Shown here: in pieces, positions 16,152 to 25,174 of the stretch
How the letters are laid out: every line of letters begins with the position of its first letter
Position numbering within the stretch: position 1 is the stretch's first letter
Source: CAXXOK01 sp963666755
GTDB taxonomy: Bacteria > Bacillota > Clostridia > Christensenellales > Aristaeellaceae
Direction of reading: 5' to 3'
Assembly: GCA_963666755.2 (NCBI GenBank)
Contig: CAXXGW010000009.1
Coordinates: forward strand, 2,170,001-2,234,000
DNA: 64,000 nucleotides
Position numbers and translations under genes: made by a program
The notes under the pieces: model-generated
Told to the model about the DNA's origin: nothing
Seen by the model: only the letters and a program-made list of their open reading frames with translations
Databases searched by the model: none

Positions 16152-19100
16152 TCAAGGCTCCTGATCACAGATTTGCTGCATTTCCTGCATGGCTGTCGCT
16201 AACAGGCGCTGGAATTGGGCGTTCTCCGCCGGGATGGACTCCCGGTCGTTCTCCTGCAGCGCCTTTTGCAACCGTTCGGCACACGCCGCCAGCCGTGTCG
16301 CCCCCAGACTGCCGGAGCTGCTTTTCACTTTATGCACGGTTTGCGCCGCTTGTGCAAAATCCCCTCCATCGATCTGGGCTTGCAGTTCCTGCCCCGTTTG
16401 CGCGTTTTCGTTCAGGTACTCGCGCAAGATAGACGCGTACAGGCCTGCATCGATGCCGAGCTGCCGCATGGCCCGCGCGCTGTCCACCACAGGCCCTTCC
16501 TCCGTCGGTTCGGCGAATACCGGCTCCGTCGGGGCAGCCGGTTCGGCGGGCGCCGGCTCCGTCGGGGCAGCCGGTTCCGCTGTTGCTGTGGCGGTGTTTT
16601 CCGTTACATCGGCCCTCTCCGGGGAAGGTATGCTTTGCGCCCGGCAGGGGTTCCCCTTTAGCGCCTCCAGAATGGTATGGATAAACGCCTCGGGTTCAAA
16701 CGGCTTGCTTACATAATAGTTGATGCCGTGGCTCCTGCACTTTTCCTCCACGCCGACCACCGCGTCCGCCGTCATGGCGATGATGGGCGTTGTCAGATCC
16801 TCCTTGCGGATCAGGTCGGTTGCGGTGTAGCCGTCCATGACCGGCATATGGATGTCCATCAGGATCAGGTCAATCGCCTCGCGGTGGGCCAGAAAGAAGT
16901 CCAGCCCCTCCTGCCCATTGCCCGCCACCGAAAGGGTAAACCCCGCCGAGGTCAGGATGCTTTGCGCAATAAACTGGTTGGTCTTATTATCTTCCACCAG
17001 CAGGATGTGGTAGGGGCAGGGCGCCATGGGGGTTTCCTCCGCCGCTTCGACCCCATCCTTTCTGGGCGGATCGATGCGGAACAGCTCCACAATCCCGTTA
17101 TACAGCGTGGAAGGGACAATGGGCTTGGGAAAGCCAAAATCGATGCCGTAAGCGGTGATGTTTTCCAGCAAATCCTCCCGCGTCATGGGCACCATAAGCA
17201 TGCACTTGGCCGTGCGCGGGAAGTACATGGCCTTGCGAATCCGTTCCAGAAAAGCGATGCCGCCATCCTGCGGGGTCATATAATCCACAATCAGCAGGTT
17301 ATAGGGTGCATTTCCGGCAAGGGCGGCTTTGCGCATCCTCTGCACAGCGTCCGCCTCGTCTGCCGTAACGCTGTGTTCAATGCTGAACGCCCGCAGGTAG
17401 TCGCTCAGCATATTGCGGGTGTTCTCGCTGGCGTCCAGCACCAGCGCGCGTACATTGCGGAAGCAATCCGCCGCCATCTTTTTGGAGTCGGCCGCCATCT
17501 GGTTGGGGTCCGCCTCCAGCGGCAGCCGCACGGTGAAAACGGAGCCCTTGCCCAGCTCACTCTGCACATCGATTTGCCCGCCCATCAGCTCCGTCAGGTT
17601 TTTAACGATCGACAGCCCCAGCCCCGTGCCACCAAATCGGCGGCTGATGCTCGAATCGCCCTGATCGAACGGCACAAACAGCCGCTTCGCCTGCTCCTCG
17701 CTCATGCCGATGCCCGTATCCTGTACCCGGAAGGTGACGGTAAACCGCTGGTCGCTCAGGGACTGCGCCTGCACGGTCAGCGAAACGTTACCCTGCTCGG
17801 TAAACTTGACCGCGTTGTTGACAAGGTTCAGCAAAATCTGCTCGATCCGCGTCGGGTCGCCCAGGAACAGGGTCGGCATTTCCGGCGCTTTGCGGATAAA
17901 GAACTCGATCTCCTTATCGTCCACCTTTACGGAGATGATATTGGTAATGCGCTGCAGCAGCTTGTCCAGATCGAAGGAAATTTTCTCAATTTCGATCTTG
18001 CCGGATTCAATCTTGGAAAAATCGAGGATGTCGTTGATGATCCCCAGCATGTTGCGCGCGGATTGGTTCAGCTTTTCCAGATAGTTGCTTTGCGTGGCGG
18101 TCAGCTCCGTTTTCTTGATCAGGTAAGCCATCCCCATAATCGCGCTCAACGGCGTACGAATTTCGTGCGACATGCGCGCCAAAAACAGCGATTTAACCTG
18201 ATTGGCCTGTTCCGCTTCCGTTTTGGCCGCGCCGGCCTCTTCCTGCGCTTTTTTGCGGCGCGCAACCTCCTTGCGCAGGCGCAAAATCCAGAACAGCGAT
18301 ACCGTCCACACCAGCGCAACCAGCCCGCCGACGATCAGCACCGTCTGGATCAGGGCGGAGTAGTCCGCATCCGCCTGAATGGAGATCCACTTGTTGCTGA
18401 TGGCGATGCGATCTTCCTGCACAAGGCTGTCCAGCGCCTTGTTCAGGATGCCGACCAGCAACGGCCAATCGCTGCGCACCGCAAAGTGCAGCTGCTGCGG
18501 CTCCTGCGAGCTGATGGTAATGTAGCGCAGGTTCGTGATGCCGTACTTTTTAATCAGATAGCTGGATGTGCTCAGGTTGCCCACAAAGGCGATCTCCGTG
18601 CCGTCCGACACGGCCTGAAGCGCCGCCTCCGCCGTTGTAAAAAGAGCCAGCGATATGGTGGGATAGTCCATCAGGAAGCTGTGGTGCGAGCTGTTCGCCT
18701 GTACGGCGACGCGCCTGCCCTTCAGATCGTCAAAGGATTTAATCTGCTTGGTGCTTTCGTTAATGAAAATAACCCGTTGGAAGGGGTAATACCCCTTGGA
18801 AAACAGAAAGTACTTTTCACGTTCTGCCGTTTGCGCGACGCATGGAAGCACATCCAGCTCCCGGCCGACAGCTTTCTCGTAAGCCTGCGCCCAGGTCAGC
18901 CCCTTGGCGACCGTCATGGTCAGGCCTGTCGTTTTGGAAATCAGCTCGATATAATCCGCCGCGATGCCTTTATAGACCCCGTCCGTATCGATAAACTCAT
19001 AGGGTACGAACGTCGGATCCACCCCAAGGCGGATTTCCGGATGCGCGGCCATAAAATCCAGCTCGTCCTGCGACCACGCGATGCCGCCGGAGGCCGTCGC

Positions 19101-19193
19101 CGCAGGCGGCGCACCCATCACAAAACACAGCAGGCACAGTACGCACAGGAGCAGACGCGAAGGCAGCCTTCGTTTTGCGCTCGTAGTCAACAC
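16152..19193 (-). CDS. Hybrid sensor histidine kinase (SBP_bac_3, HisKA, HATPase, two REC, Hpt)
   Basis: A 1013-residue membrane kinase. In order it has a signal peptide (residues 1-35), an amino-acid-binding-type SBP_bac_3 sensor domain (about 45-270) and one membrane helix (about 284-305). A coiled linker leads to HisKA, with phospho-acceptor His343 in MSHEIRTPLS, and then HATPase_c (NLVNNAVKF, DTGIGM, GGTGLGLSI). The first REC domain has a phospho-acceptor Asp637 but lacks the usual acidic pair (LVLDASENT). The second REC is complete (LLVEDNKTNQ, Asp780 in LILMDIHMP). After a Pro-Glu-Ala linker comes Hpt with His954 (HKVKSSSGSL). This is a full phosphorelay in one chain. The start is GTG 19193 or the adjacent TTG, both close to GGGGG. 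Three bases separate it from the HD-GYP response regulator gene, its probable output partner. Confidence 0.92.
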   Translation of the reverse strand: MLTTSAKRRLPSRLLLCVLCLLCFVMGAPPAATASGGIAWSQDELDFMAAHPEIRLGVDPTFVPYEFIDTDGVYKGIAADYIELISKTTGLTMTVAKGLTWAQAYEKAVGRELDVLPCVAQTAEREKYFLFSKGYYPFQRVIFINESTKQIKSFDDLKGRRVAVQANSSHHSFLMDYPTISLALFTTAEAALQAVSDGTEIAFVGNLSTSSYLIKKYGITNLRYITISSQEPQQLHFAVRSDWPLLVGILNKALDSLVQEDRIAISNKWISIQADADYSALIQTVLIVGGLVALVWTVSLFWILRLRKEVARRKKAQEEAGAAKTEAEQANQVKSLFLARMSHEIRTPLSAIMGMAYLIKKTELTATQSNYLEKLNQSARNMLGIINDILDFSKIESGKIEIEKISFDLDKLLQRITNIISVKVDDKEIEFFIRKAPEMPTLFLGDPTRIEQILLNLVNNAVKFTEQGNVSLTVQAQSLSDQRFTVTFRVQDTGIGMSEEQAKRLFVPFDQGDSSISRRFGGTGLGLSIVKNLTELMGGQIDVQSELGKGSVFTVRLPLEADPNQMAADSKKMAADCFRNVRALVLDASENTRNMLSDYLRAFSIEHSVTADEADAVQRMRKAALAGNAPYNLLIVDYMTPQDGGIAFLERIRKAMYFPRTAKCMLMVPMTREDLLENITAYGIDFGFPKPIVPSTLYNGIVELFRIDPPRKDGVEAAEETPMAPCPYHILLVEDNKTNQFIAQSILTSAGFTLSVAGNGQEGLDFFLAHREAIDLILMDIHMPVMDGYTATDLIRKEDLTTPIIAMTADAVVGVEEKCRSHGINYYVSKPFEPEAFIHTILEALKGNPCRAQSIPSPERADVTENTATATAEPAAPTEPAPAEPAAPTEPVFAEPTEEGPVVDSARAMRQLGIDAGLYASILREYLNENAQTGQELQAQIDGGDFAQAAQTVHKVKSSSGSLGATRLAACAERLQKALQENDRESIPAENAQFQRLLATAMQEMQQICDQEP
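16512..16580 (-). repeat. In-frame tandem repeat coding a Pro-Glu-Ala linker
   Basis: Within the kinase gene, a unit of about 36 bp encoding AEPAAPTEP is repeated, giving the linker AEPAAPTEPAPAEPAAPTEP between the second receiver and the Hpt domain (residues about 871-898). It is probably a flexible, length-variable spacer. Confidence 0.6.
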
Positions 19194-19196
19194 CCC

Positions 19197-20267
19197 CTAT
19201 GCCAAGGGCATAAAGCGTTCGGCAATGGCCCGGAACTCCGCTTCAATTTCGAACAGCGCATCCACCAGCTCCGGGTCAAAGTGCTTGCCCCGCTCGGCGG
19301 CAATGATGGCCAGCGCATCCCGGTGGCTGATGGCGGGTTTGTAGACGCGTTGGCTCACCAGCGCGTCATACACGTCGATAATGGCCATCAGCCGGCCCGC
19401 AAGGGGGATATCCTTGCCCTTGAGCCCCGCGGGATAGCCGCTGCCGTCGAATTTTTCGTGATGCGTACCGACAATTTCCAACGCCGTATGGATGAAGGAG
19501 AGCTTCTCACTCTCCTGCCCCGCCAGCCGCAGCGCATCCACGCCATAGGTGGTATGCTTTTTCATGATTTCAAACTCTTCCGGCGTGAGTTTGCCCGGTT
19601 TGAGCAGGATGTGATCCGGAATCCCCACCTTGCCGATGTCATGCAGCGGCGCGGTGCTGAACAGCTCGCTGATGTAGGCATCCGTAAGCACCGCACTGTA
19701 AGCTTCCCGCCCGCGCAGGTGCTCGCACATGGCTTTCATCATCCACTGCGTACGGCGCGTGTGGTTGCTGGATTCGATATCCCGCACCTCCAACAGGCCC
19801 ACCAAAGCGCGGATGGTCACGTCGCGGGTCAGGTTCAGCTCGCGCGTGCGCTCCTGCACGGCGTTTTCCAGCAGCTCATTATGCTGCTCCAGTTTCTTCT
19901 GCGTTTGCTTGAGGCTGCTGTGCAGCTCGATGCGTTTGCGCAGGGAAGGCAGGTTCAGCGGCTTGCGGATGTAATCCACCGCGCCCAAATCCAGACCCTT
20001 GATCTCGTTGTCGATCTCGTCATAATTGGTCAGGATCAGCGTGGCAATGCCGCGGTAGCGCGCGTCGTCACGGATGGCTTCCAGCACCTCAAACCCATTC
20101 ATACGCGGCATGTTGATGTCCAGGATCATGATATCCACATCCTGCTCCCGCTCCAGCACCTCCATGGCCTCGATCCCGTCGCTGGCGGTACGCAGTTCAA
20201 AATCCTTGAGCATGTTGCGCAGCATCATCGAATCCGTTTTGGAATCGTCCACAATCAGCAATTTCAT
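19197..20267 (-). CDS. Response regulator with HD-GYP output
   Basis: A 356-residue soluble regulator. The receiver domain covers residues 1-120, with the acidic pair in LLIVDDS, phospho-acceptor Asp50 in IMILDINMP and the conserved Lys in DYIRKPL. A helical coiled linker (about 120-165) leads to an HD-GYP domain with APLHDIGKVG and THHEKFDGSGYPAGL. HD-GYP domains hydrolyse cyclic di-GMP, so phosphorylation by the adjacent hybrid kinase would be expected to change cyclic di-GMP levels rather than bind DNA. This is the RpfG-like architecture. It sits between the lipoprotein gene (38 bp upstream) and the kinase gene (3 bp downstream) in one operon. Confidence 0.93.
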   Translation of the reverse strand: MKLLIVDDSKTDSMMLRNMLKDFELRTASDGIEAMEVLEREQDVDIMILDINMPRMNGFEVLEAIRDDARYRGIATLILTNYDEIDNEIKGLDLGAVDYIRKPLNLPSLRKRIELHSSLKQTQKKLEQHNELLENAVQERTRELNLTRDVTIRALVGLLEVRDIESSNHTRRTQWMMKAMCEHLRGREAYSAVLTDAYISELFSTAPLHDIGKVGIPDHILLKPGKLTPEEFEIMKKHTTYGVDALRLAGQESEKLSFIHTALEIVGTHHEKFDGSGYPAGLKGKDIPLAGRLMAIIDVYDALVSQRVYKPAISHRDALAIIAAERGKHFDPELVDALFEIEAEFRAIAERFMPLA

Positions 20268-20305
20268 CGAAAATCACTCTGCTTCCCTTCTCTGGTTGTC
20301 CGACG

Positions 20306-21628
20306 TCAGTTGTTTTGCAGGATACGGTTCCCTTCGGTTTCGATCTGCGCAAGAAAAGCATCCACCGTCAGCTCCCCGGTCATTACGCGGTGCAGGCCGG
20401 AGCCGTAGTAGAGGTCCTTCACGGTTTGCCACGCGGGCACAGGCACATCCACACTGGGGTTCTCAAACCCCTCAATAAACGCCGTATAGTCCGGATAGGC
20501 GCGAAAAGCCTCCGCGGCGGGCGTATCGTTGCGAATGGGGGTACGGAAGGGGTAATAGGCATCGTGCTCGGGGCTGTACTCCCCCAGTAGGATTTGCCCC
20601 TGCGCCTTGGGCGATATCAGGTAGCGAATCAGCGCGACGGCCTGCGCCTGCAAAGCCTCGTCCATCCCGGCGGGCACGGCCAGCATCATGGGCCCCACCT
20701 CCGCGCAGGCACCGATCTCCTTGAGCGGCAGCACCCCCACATCAAAGGGCTTGCCGTTTTTCTGGATGTCGGTCACGCCCCAGATGCCCTGAATTTCAAA
20801 GGCGACCTCCTGATTGCGGAAGTGGTTCATCACCTCCACGCCCGTATCGGTAAGCCAGGTCGGCTGCGCGTGCGCGCCCAGCACCTCCCGGTAAAAACCG
20901 AGCGCCGCCCTGCTCTGCTCACTGTTCAGGGTTACGCGCGCGCCGTCCGTACTGACCAGCGACCCGCCGAACCCGCAGATAAACTGGTTTACCATCCAGG
21001 AGATGTCGTTGCCCTCGCCGCCGACAAGCCCGATGCCTTTCGCGTTCGTTTTGGCCTCCACCTGCTCCAGCGCACGCACGAATGCCACCCGGCTGGTGAT
21101 GGAAGCGGCATCCACGCCCGCTTTGGCAAGCAGCGTCCGGTTGTACAAAAGGCACATGGCGTGCCCAAGCCACGGGATGCCGTACGTGGCGCCCTCGACG
21201 GTGCCTAAATCCCACACCTGCGGGTAGAAGGCGCTCCGCTCCGATGCAAACGGCTCCGTCAGGTCTGCCAGCGCGCCCTTCTCGCCAAAGTATTTCACAA
21301 AACGGTAGGGAAGCACGTAAAGGATGGGCGCGTTGCGATCCAGCAAGGCCTGCACGGCCTGCAAATCCTCATCGCCGCCAATCATGGCGATTGGCGCATC
21401 GCTCCCTGCGTTATAGGTGTCCACAATCTTCTGGATGGCTACACCCCGACCGGAATAGGCCGTCCACGTGATGCGCAGGGAAAGCGCGGCGGGGATCGGC
21501 GCCGTTTCTTCCACCTGCACGGTAGGTTCCGCAGGCTGTGGCGTGGCCGTTGGTTCCTGCGTACAGGCTGACAAGCTGAAAACCAGCAGCGCGGTCATCA
21601 GCCAAAGTCCGATTCTTCTTCTGTTCAT
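20306..21628 (-). CDS. Sugar-type extracellular solute-binding lipoprotein
   Basis: A 440-residue protein with a lipoprotein signal peptide. The lipobox is LSAC, at residues 19-22, so it is anchored outside the membrane. The mature domain resembles carbohydrate-binding solute-binding proteins (family 1), with GATYGIPWLGHAMCLLYNR around residue 150 and NQEVAFEIQGIWG around residue 270. The start ATG 21628 has a perfect AGGAGG 7 nt upstream. No permease or ATPase gene is adjacent. Instead it is the first gene of an operon with the HD-GYP response regulator and the hybrid kinase. The likely role is therefore ligand sensing, presenting a bound sugar to the kinase, rather than transport. Confidence 0.85.
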   Translation of the reverse strand: MNRRRIGLWLMTALLVFSLSACTQEPTATPQPAEPTVQVEETAPIPAALSLRITWTAYSGRGVAIQKIVDTYNAGSDAPIAMIGGDEDLQAVQALLDRNAPILYVLPYRFVKYFGEKGALADLTEPFASERSAFYPQVWDLGTVEGATYGIPWLGHAMCLLYNRTLLAKAGVDAASITSRVAFVRALEQVEAKTNAKGIGLVGGEGNDISWMVNQFICGFGGSLVSTDGARVTLNSEQSRAALGFYREVLGAHAQPTWLTDTGVEVMNHFRNQEVAFEIQGIWGVTDIQKNGKPFDVGVLPLKEIGACAEVGPMMLAVPAGMDEALQAQAVALIRYLISPKAQGQILLGEYSPEHDAYYPFRTPIRNDTPAAEAFRAYPDYTAFIEGFENPSVDVPVPAWQTVKDLYYGSGLHRVMTGELTVDAFLAQIETEGNRILQNN

Positions 21629-22062
21629 CCCGCCACCTCCTGCAGCCAGTCGCGTAAGTCGATCGGTCTGGGAGCCTTGACTTTACGAAGGTATAACAAT
21701 TTTTGTAAATCCATCATATAGCAAATGGATTAGAAAGGCAATCTTTTCTTACCGGCCTGTGGGGCGGTTTTGAAGCAGCCATCGTTCGGCTCGCTTCCGT
21801 CGAACATGCGCCTTTATAAAGGAGAAACCGGCGCTGGTGGCGAAATTATTCTACCAAAGCAAAGAAAATAGCCGCTGTGCAATCGAGGCACATACCGCTT
21901 TCCCGGCGTTCCCCATAAAGGCAATACGCAAGCGCACGTGTTTTAGATCATGGCGTTTACTCTTTAAAACCGTATAGTACGACCGTTCAGCGTATGGTGA
22001 AGGATGCGGCAACAGGGTTCCAGGCAGAATGGGTGCTAGCTTATCACGAAGGGGCGCATCGA
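21629..22062. other. Divergent intergenic region
   Basis: It holds the minus-strand promoter at 21713-21741 and must also hold the promoter of the plus-strand EAL protein. A TATAGT at 21973-21978 is the best plus-strand -10 candidate, without a good -35. No gene was recognised. Confidence 0.4.
21713..21741 (-). promoter_or_regulatory. Candidate promoter of the lipoprotein-regulator-kinase operon
   Basis: Read on the minus strand: TTGCCT (21741-21736), a 17-bp spacer and TATGAT (21718-21713). The predicted transcript start is near 21706, about 78 nt before the ATG at 21628. Confidence 0.45.
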
Positions 22063-25000
22063 ATGGAACAGGAAGTTTTATTCGCGTTAATCAACAATGC
22101 CGCGGTATTGCTGAGCCTTTCCATCATCTATGAGTTTACCTATTTAATCCCCTCACGGTACCGGCGTATACAGCCGTTTTTCAGCGGCGGCTTAATCGCG
22201 CTGATCTGCAGCGTCATTATGGCGGTTCCCTTCACGCTGCAATCCGGCATTATCTTTGATACGCGGTCGATCCTGATCAGCGTTTCCGGCCTGATGTTCG
22301 GGCCGGTTCCAACCGCTGTAGTGGTCGTAGTGGCCGTGACGGTGCGAGCGTTCATCGGCGGGGCGGGAACCCTTTCGGGGGTCGCCGTCATCACCTCCAG
22401 CGCGTTAATCGGCCTGGTCTGGCGGCGCTGGCTTTACCCCAGAGCAAACCGGTGGCGCTGGCTGAGCGTCTACTGCATGAGCATCAGTGTGCATGTCGTG
22501 ATGCTGTTTTGCATGCTCCTGATTCCCCCGCCGAACAATCTGATCGTGATTCACGCCATCACGCTGCCCGTGTTGTTGATTTACCCTGTGGCTTCCGTGA
22601 TGCTGACCATGCTGCTATTGCATCAGCAACAGCGCATCAGCGCGCAGAACCAGCTTAAGCAATCCGAGGAGCGTTTTAAGCTCCTGTTTGACAAGGCGCC
22701 GCTTGGCTACCAGTCCCTGGACGAAAACGGCAACTTTCTGGAAATTAACCAGCAGTGGTGCGCGCTGTTGGGGTATGCCAAAGAGGATGTTGTAGGGAAA
22801 TGGTTTGGCGACTTTCTGCCGCCGGAGGATCGCGCGCTGTTTCGGCAGCGCTTTCCGATGTTTAAAGCGCGCGGCTACATCCACAGCGAATTTCAAATGC
22901 TGCATCAAAACGGCACGCTGGTGTATATCGCGTTTGAGGGCCGGATCGGCTATGGCGACCACGGCGAGTTTAAACAGACGCACTGCATCCTGCAGGATAT
23001 TACCGCACAGAAAGCGGTGGAAGCCGCGCTGGCCGACAGTGAACGGAAATACAGGAATATCGCAGAAAACATATCCGACGTTGTCTGGCAGACGGACCTG
23101 GATTTCAGAGTCGTTTACATGAGCCCTTCCGTGGAAAAGCTGTTCGGCATCTCGGCAGGAACCTACATCGGCCGCATCCTGTATGAGGAGTTTCCCGCGG
23201 ATGCCGTAGCGCAGATTAAACAGCTTATGGCGCATGAACTCAGGCATGAGCAGGAACCGATGCGCGATATGAACCGCTCCATGACCATCGAGCTTGAACT
23301 GGCCCGTGTGGATGATGTGATGATCTGGGTAGAAACAAACATTTCCTTTGTGCGCGACGGCAACGGTGTCGCCACGGGGCTGATTGGCGTCTCCCGCGAT
23401 GTGACCGCCCGCAAGCTGGCTGAAGCCGCGTTACAGGAGAGCGAGCGGAGCAAATCCATCCTGCTGGCCAACTTACCCGGCTTGGCTTACCGGTGCCGTT
23501 ACGATGCAGAAGGGACGATGCTGTTTGTGTCCGACGGCTGCCAGAAGCTGACCGGCTACCTGCCGGAAAGCTTTGTGAACAACCTAGAGTTATCCTTTCA
23601 TAGCATCATCACACCGGCCTATCGGCAGCCATTGGTCATGGAATGGCAGCGTGCCGTGCCCAACCGGCTGCCCTACAGCTTTGAGTACGAAATCCGAACC
23701 GCCTCAGGCGAGCTTAAATGGGCACTGGAAATGGGCCAGGGCCTGTATGACGCGCAGGGCAACGTGGAAGCCCTGGAGGGGATCATTCTGGATATCTCCG
23801 ACCGTAAGGAGATGGAAAACAATCTGCGCTACATTGGCGAACATGACCGATGGACGGGTCTGTATAACCGGGATTACCTGGAGGCGCTTCTGGCTAAGGA
23901 TTTTCAAAAGCAGGATGGGTTGAAGCGGGCGATGATCAGCATCAACCTGAGTACCGTGCAGTTGCTGACGGCCAACTACGGCTTTCAATACACGCAAAAT
24001 TTAATCAAAGCGGCCGCGGTATCGCTGGGGCGCTTCGGAAACGAGCGCCGCGTTCTGTTCCAGACCTACGGCAATCGATTTGTTTTCTATGTAACGGACT
24101 ACCGGGATCGGGCCGAGCTGGTCGATTTTTGCACCGTGATCGCAGACGATATGCAGACCCTGTTTGCCACCGACCGGATCGGCGGCGGCCTCGGGATTCT
24201 GGAACTGGATCGCAGGAAGCAGGAACTGGGCGCGGATGCGCTGCTGCGTATGCTCCTGATTACTTCCGAGCGTTCCATCGCCTTGGCGGAAAAGGACTTT
24301 GCCATCAGCTTTTATAATGAGGAACTGGAAGCCATCGTCACCCGCGAAAGCGATATCCGGCAGGCGCTCACCGCGATTGCCAACGGCGTGCCGGGCGGGG
24401 ATGCGCTTACCTTGCAGTACCAGCCTATTCTGGACGTCGGTACCCGCTCCGTAAACGGCTTTGAGGCGCTGGCCCGCATCCGGAGCCAGAAGCTCGGCCC
24501 TGTGCCCCCCGCGGAATTTATCCCGGTTGCGGAAAAAAACAAGATGATTATCCCGATTGGGGAGCAAATCATCCTGAAAGCCTTCCGGTTCCTGAACCGG
24601 CTGAAGGAGCAGGGGCTGGGTTCGATTCGCGTTTCCATCAATGTGTCCGTCATTCAGCTGCTCCGGCCTGATTTTGTGGAAATGCTTCTGGGGCACATCG
24701 CCGGGATGAACATAAGCCCGCAAAACATCGGCATCGAGCTAACGGAGTCCGTATTTACCACCGATTATGACCGGATTAACCGGACGATCGAAACGCTCCG
24801 GCACGCAGGGCTGTACATCGCCATCGACGATTTCGGCACAGGCTATTCCTCCCTGTCCCGGGAAAAAGAACTGAATGTGGATTGCCTCAAAATCGATAAA
24901 TCCTTTATCGACAAGCTGCTGGATACCAACCCCGACATGGCCATCACCGGCGATATCATTTCCATGGCCCATAAGCTGGGGCACTGCGCCGTAGCGGAAG

Positions 25001-25155
25001 GGGTGGAGCAGGAAAGCCAGCTGCGCTACCTGATCGAGCACAATTGCGATTATATCCAGGGTTACCTTGTTAGCAAACCGCTTGACGAAGACAACGCTCT
25101 CCGCTTTTTACACGAGCAGCGAGAGGGTTTACAAGACCCTTCCAACGACCTGTGA
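22063..25155 (+). CDS. Membrane 5TMR-LYT, PAS, degenerate GGDEF, EAL phosphodiesterase
   Basis: A 1030-residue protein. Residues about 1-190 form a LytS-type 5TM receptor with several hydrophobic helices (FTLQSGIIFDTRSILISVSG and so on). Three PAS domains follow (about 205-590), ending in CILQDITAQK, GVSRDVTARK and ILDISDRKEM. The GGDEF domain is degenerate, with YGNRF at the signature position. The C-terminal EAL domain appears catalytically complete: FEALARI, INVSV, IELTES, DDFGTGYSSL, LKIDKSFI and AEGVE. It is expected to hydrolyse cyclic di-GMP at the membrane in response to a ligand. I prefer ATG 22063, with AAGGGG 8 nt upstream, because MEQEVLFALINN matches the usual start of this sensor; ATG 21994 is the alternative. 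The next gene follows after 19 bp. Confidence 0.9.
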   Translation: MEQEVLFALINNAAVLLSLSIIYEFTYLIPSRYRRIQPFFSGGLIALICSVIMAVPFTLQSGIIFDTRSILISVSGLMFGPVPTAVVVVVAVTVRAFIGGAGTLSGVAVITSSALIGLVWRRWLYPRANRWRWLSVYCMSISVHVVMLFCMLLIPPPNNLIVIHAITLPVLLIYPVASVMLTMLLLHQQQRISAQNQLKQSEERFKLLFDKAPLGYQSLDENGNFLEINQQWCALLGYAKEDVVGKWFGDFLPPEDRALFRQRFPMFKARGYIHSEFQMLHQNGTLVYIAFEGRIGYGDHGEFKQTHCILQDITAQKAVEAALADSERKYRNIAENISDVVWQTDLDFRVVYMSPSVEKLFGISAGTYIGRILYEEFPADAVAQIKQLMAHELRHEQEPMRDMNRSMTIELELARVDDVMIWVETNISFVRDGNGVATGLIGVSRDVTARKLAEAALQESERSKSILLANLPGLAYRCRYDAEGTMLFVSDGCQKLTGYLPESFVNNLELSFHSIITPAYRQPLVMEWQRAVPNRLPYSFEYEIRTASGELKWALEMGQGLYDAQGNVEALEGIILDISDRKEMENNLRYIGEHDRWTGLYNRDYLEALLAKDFQKQDGLKRAMISINLSTVQLLTANYGFQYTQNLIKAAAVSLGRFGNERRVLFQTYGNRFVFYVTDYRDRAELVDFCTVIADDMQTLFATDRIGGGLGILELDRRKQELGADALLRMLLITSERSIALAEKDFAISFYNEELEAIVTRESDIRQALTAIANGVPGGDALTLQYQPILDVGTRSVNGFEALARIRSQKLGPVPPAEFIPVAEKNKMIIPIGEQIILKAFRFLNRLKEQGLGSIRVSINVSVIQLLRPDFVEMLLGHIAGMNISPQNIGIELTESVFTTDYDRINRTIETLRHAGLYIAIDDFGTGYSSLSREKELNVDCLKIDKSFIDKLLDTNPDMAITGDIISMAHKLGHCAVAEGVEQESQLRYLIEHNCDYIQGYLVSKPLDEDNALRFLHEQREGLQDPSNDL

Positions 25156-25174
25156 AATTGAGGATGGCACAAGG

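Noticed and set aside
16677..20408. A 1243-codon open frame on the plus strand
   Set aside because: It lies wholly antisense to the kinase and regulator genes, has a composition typical of GC-rich shadow frames (Arg, His and Gln rich) and shows no domain.
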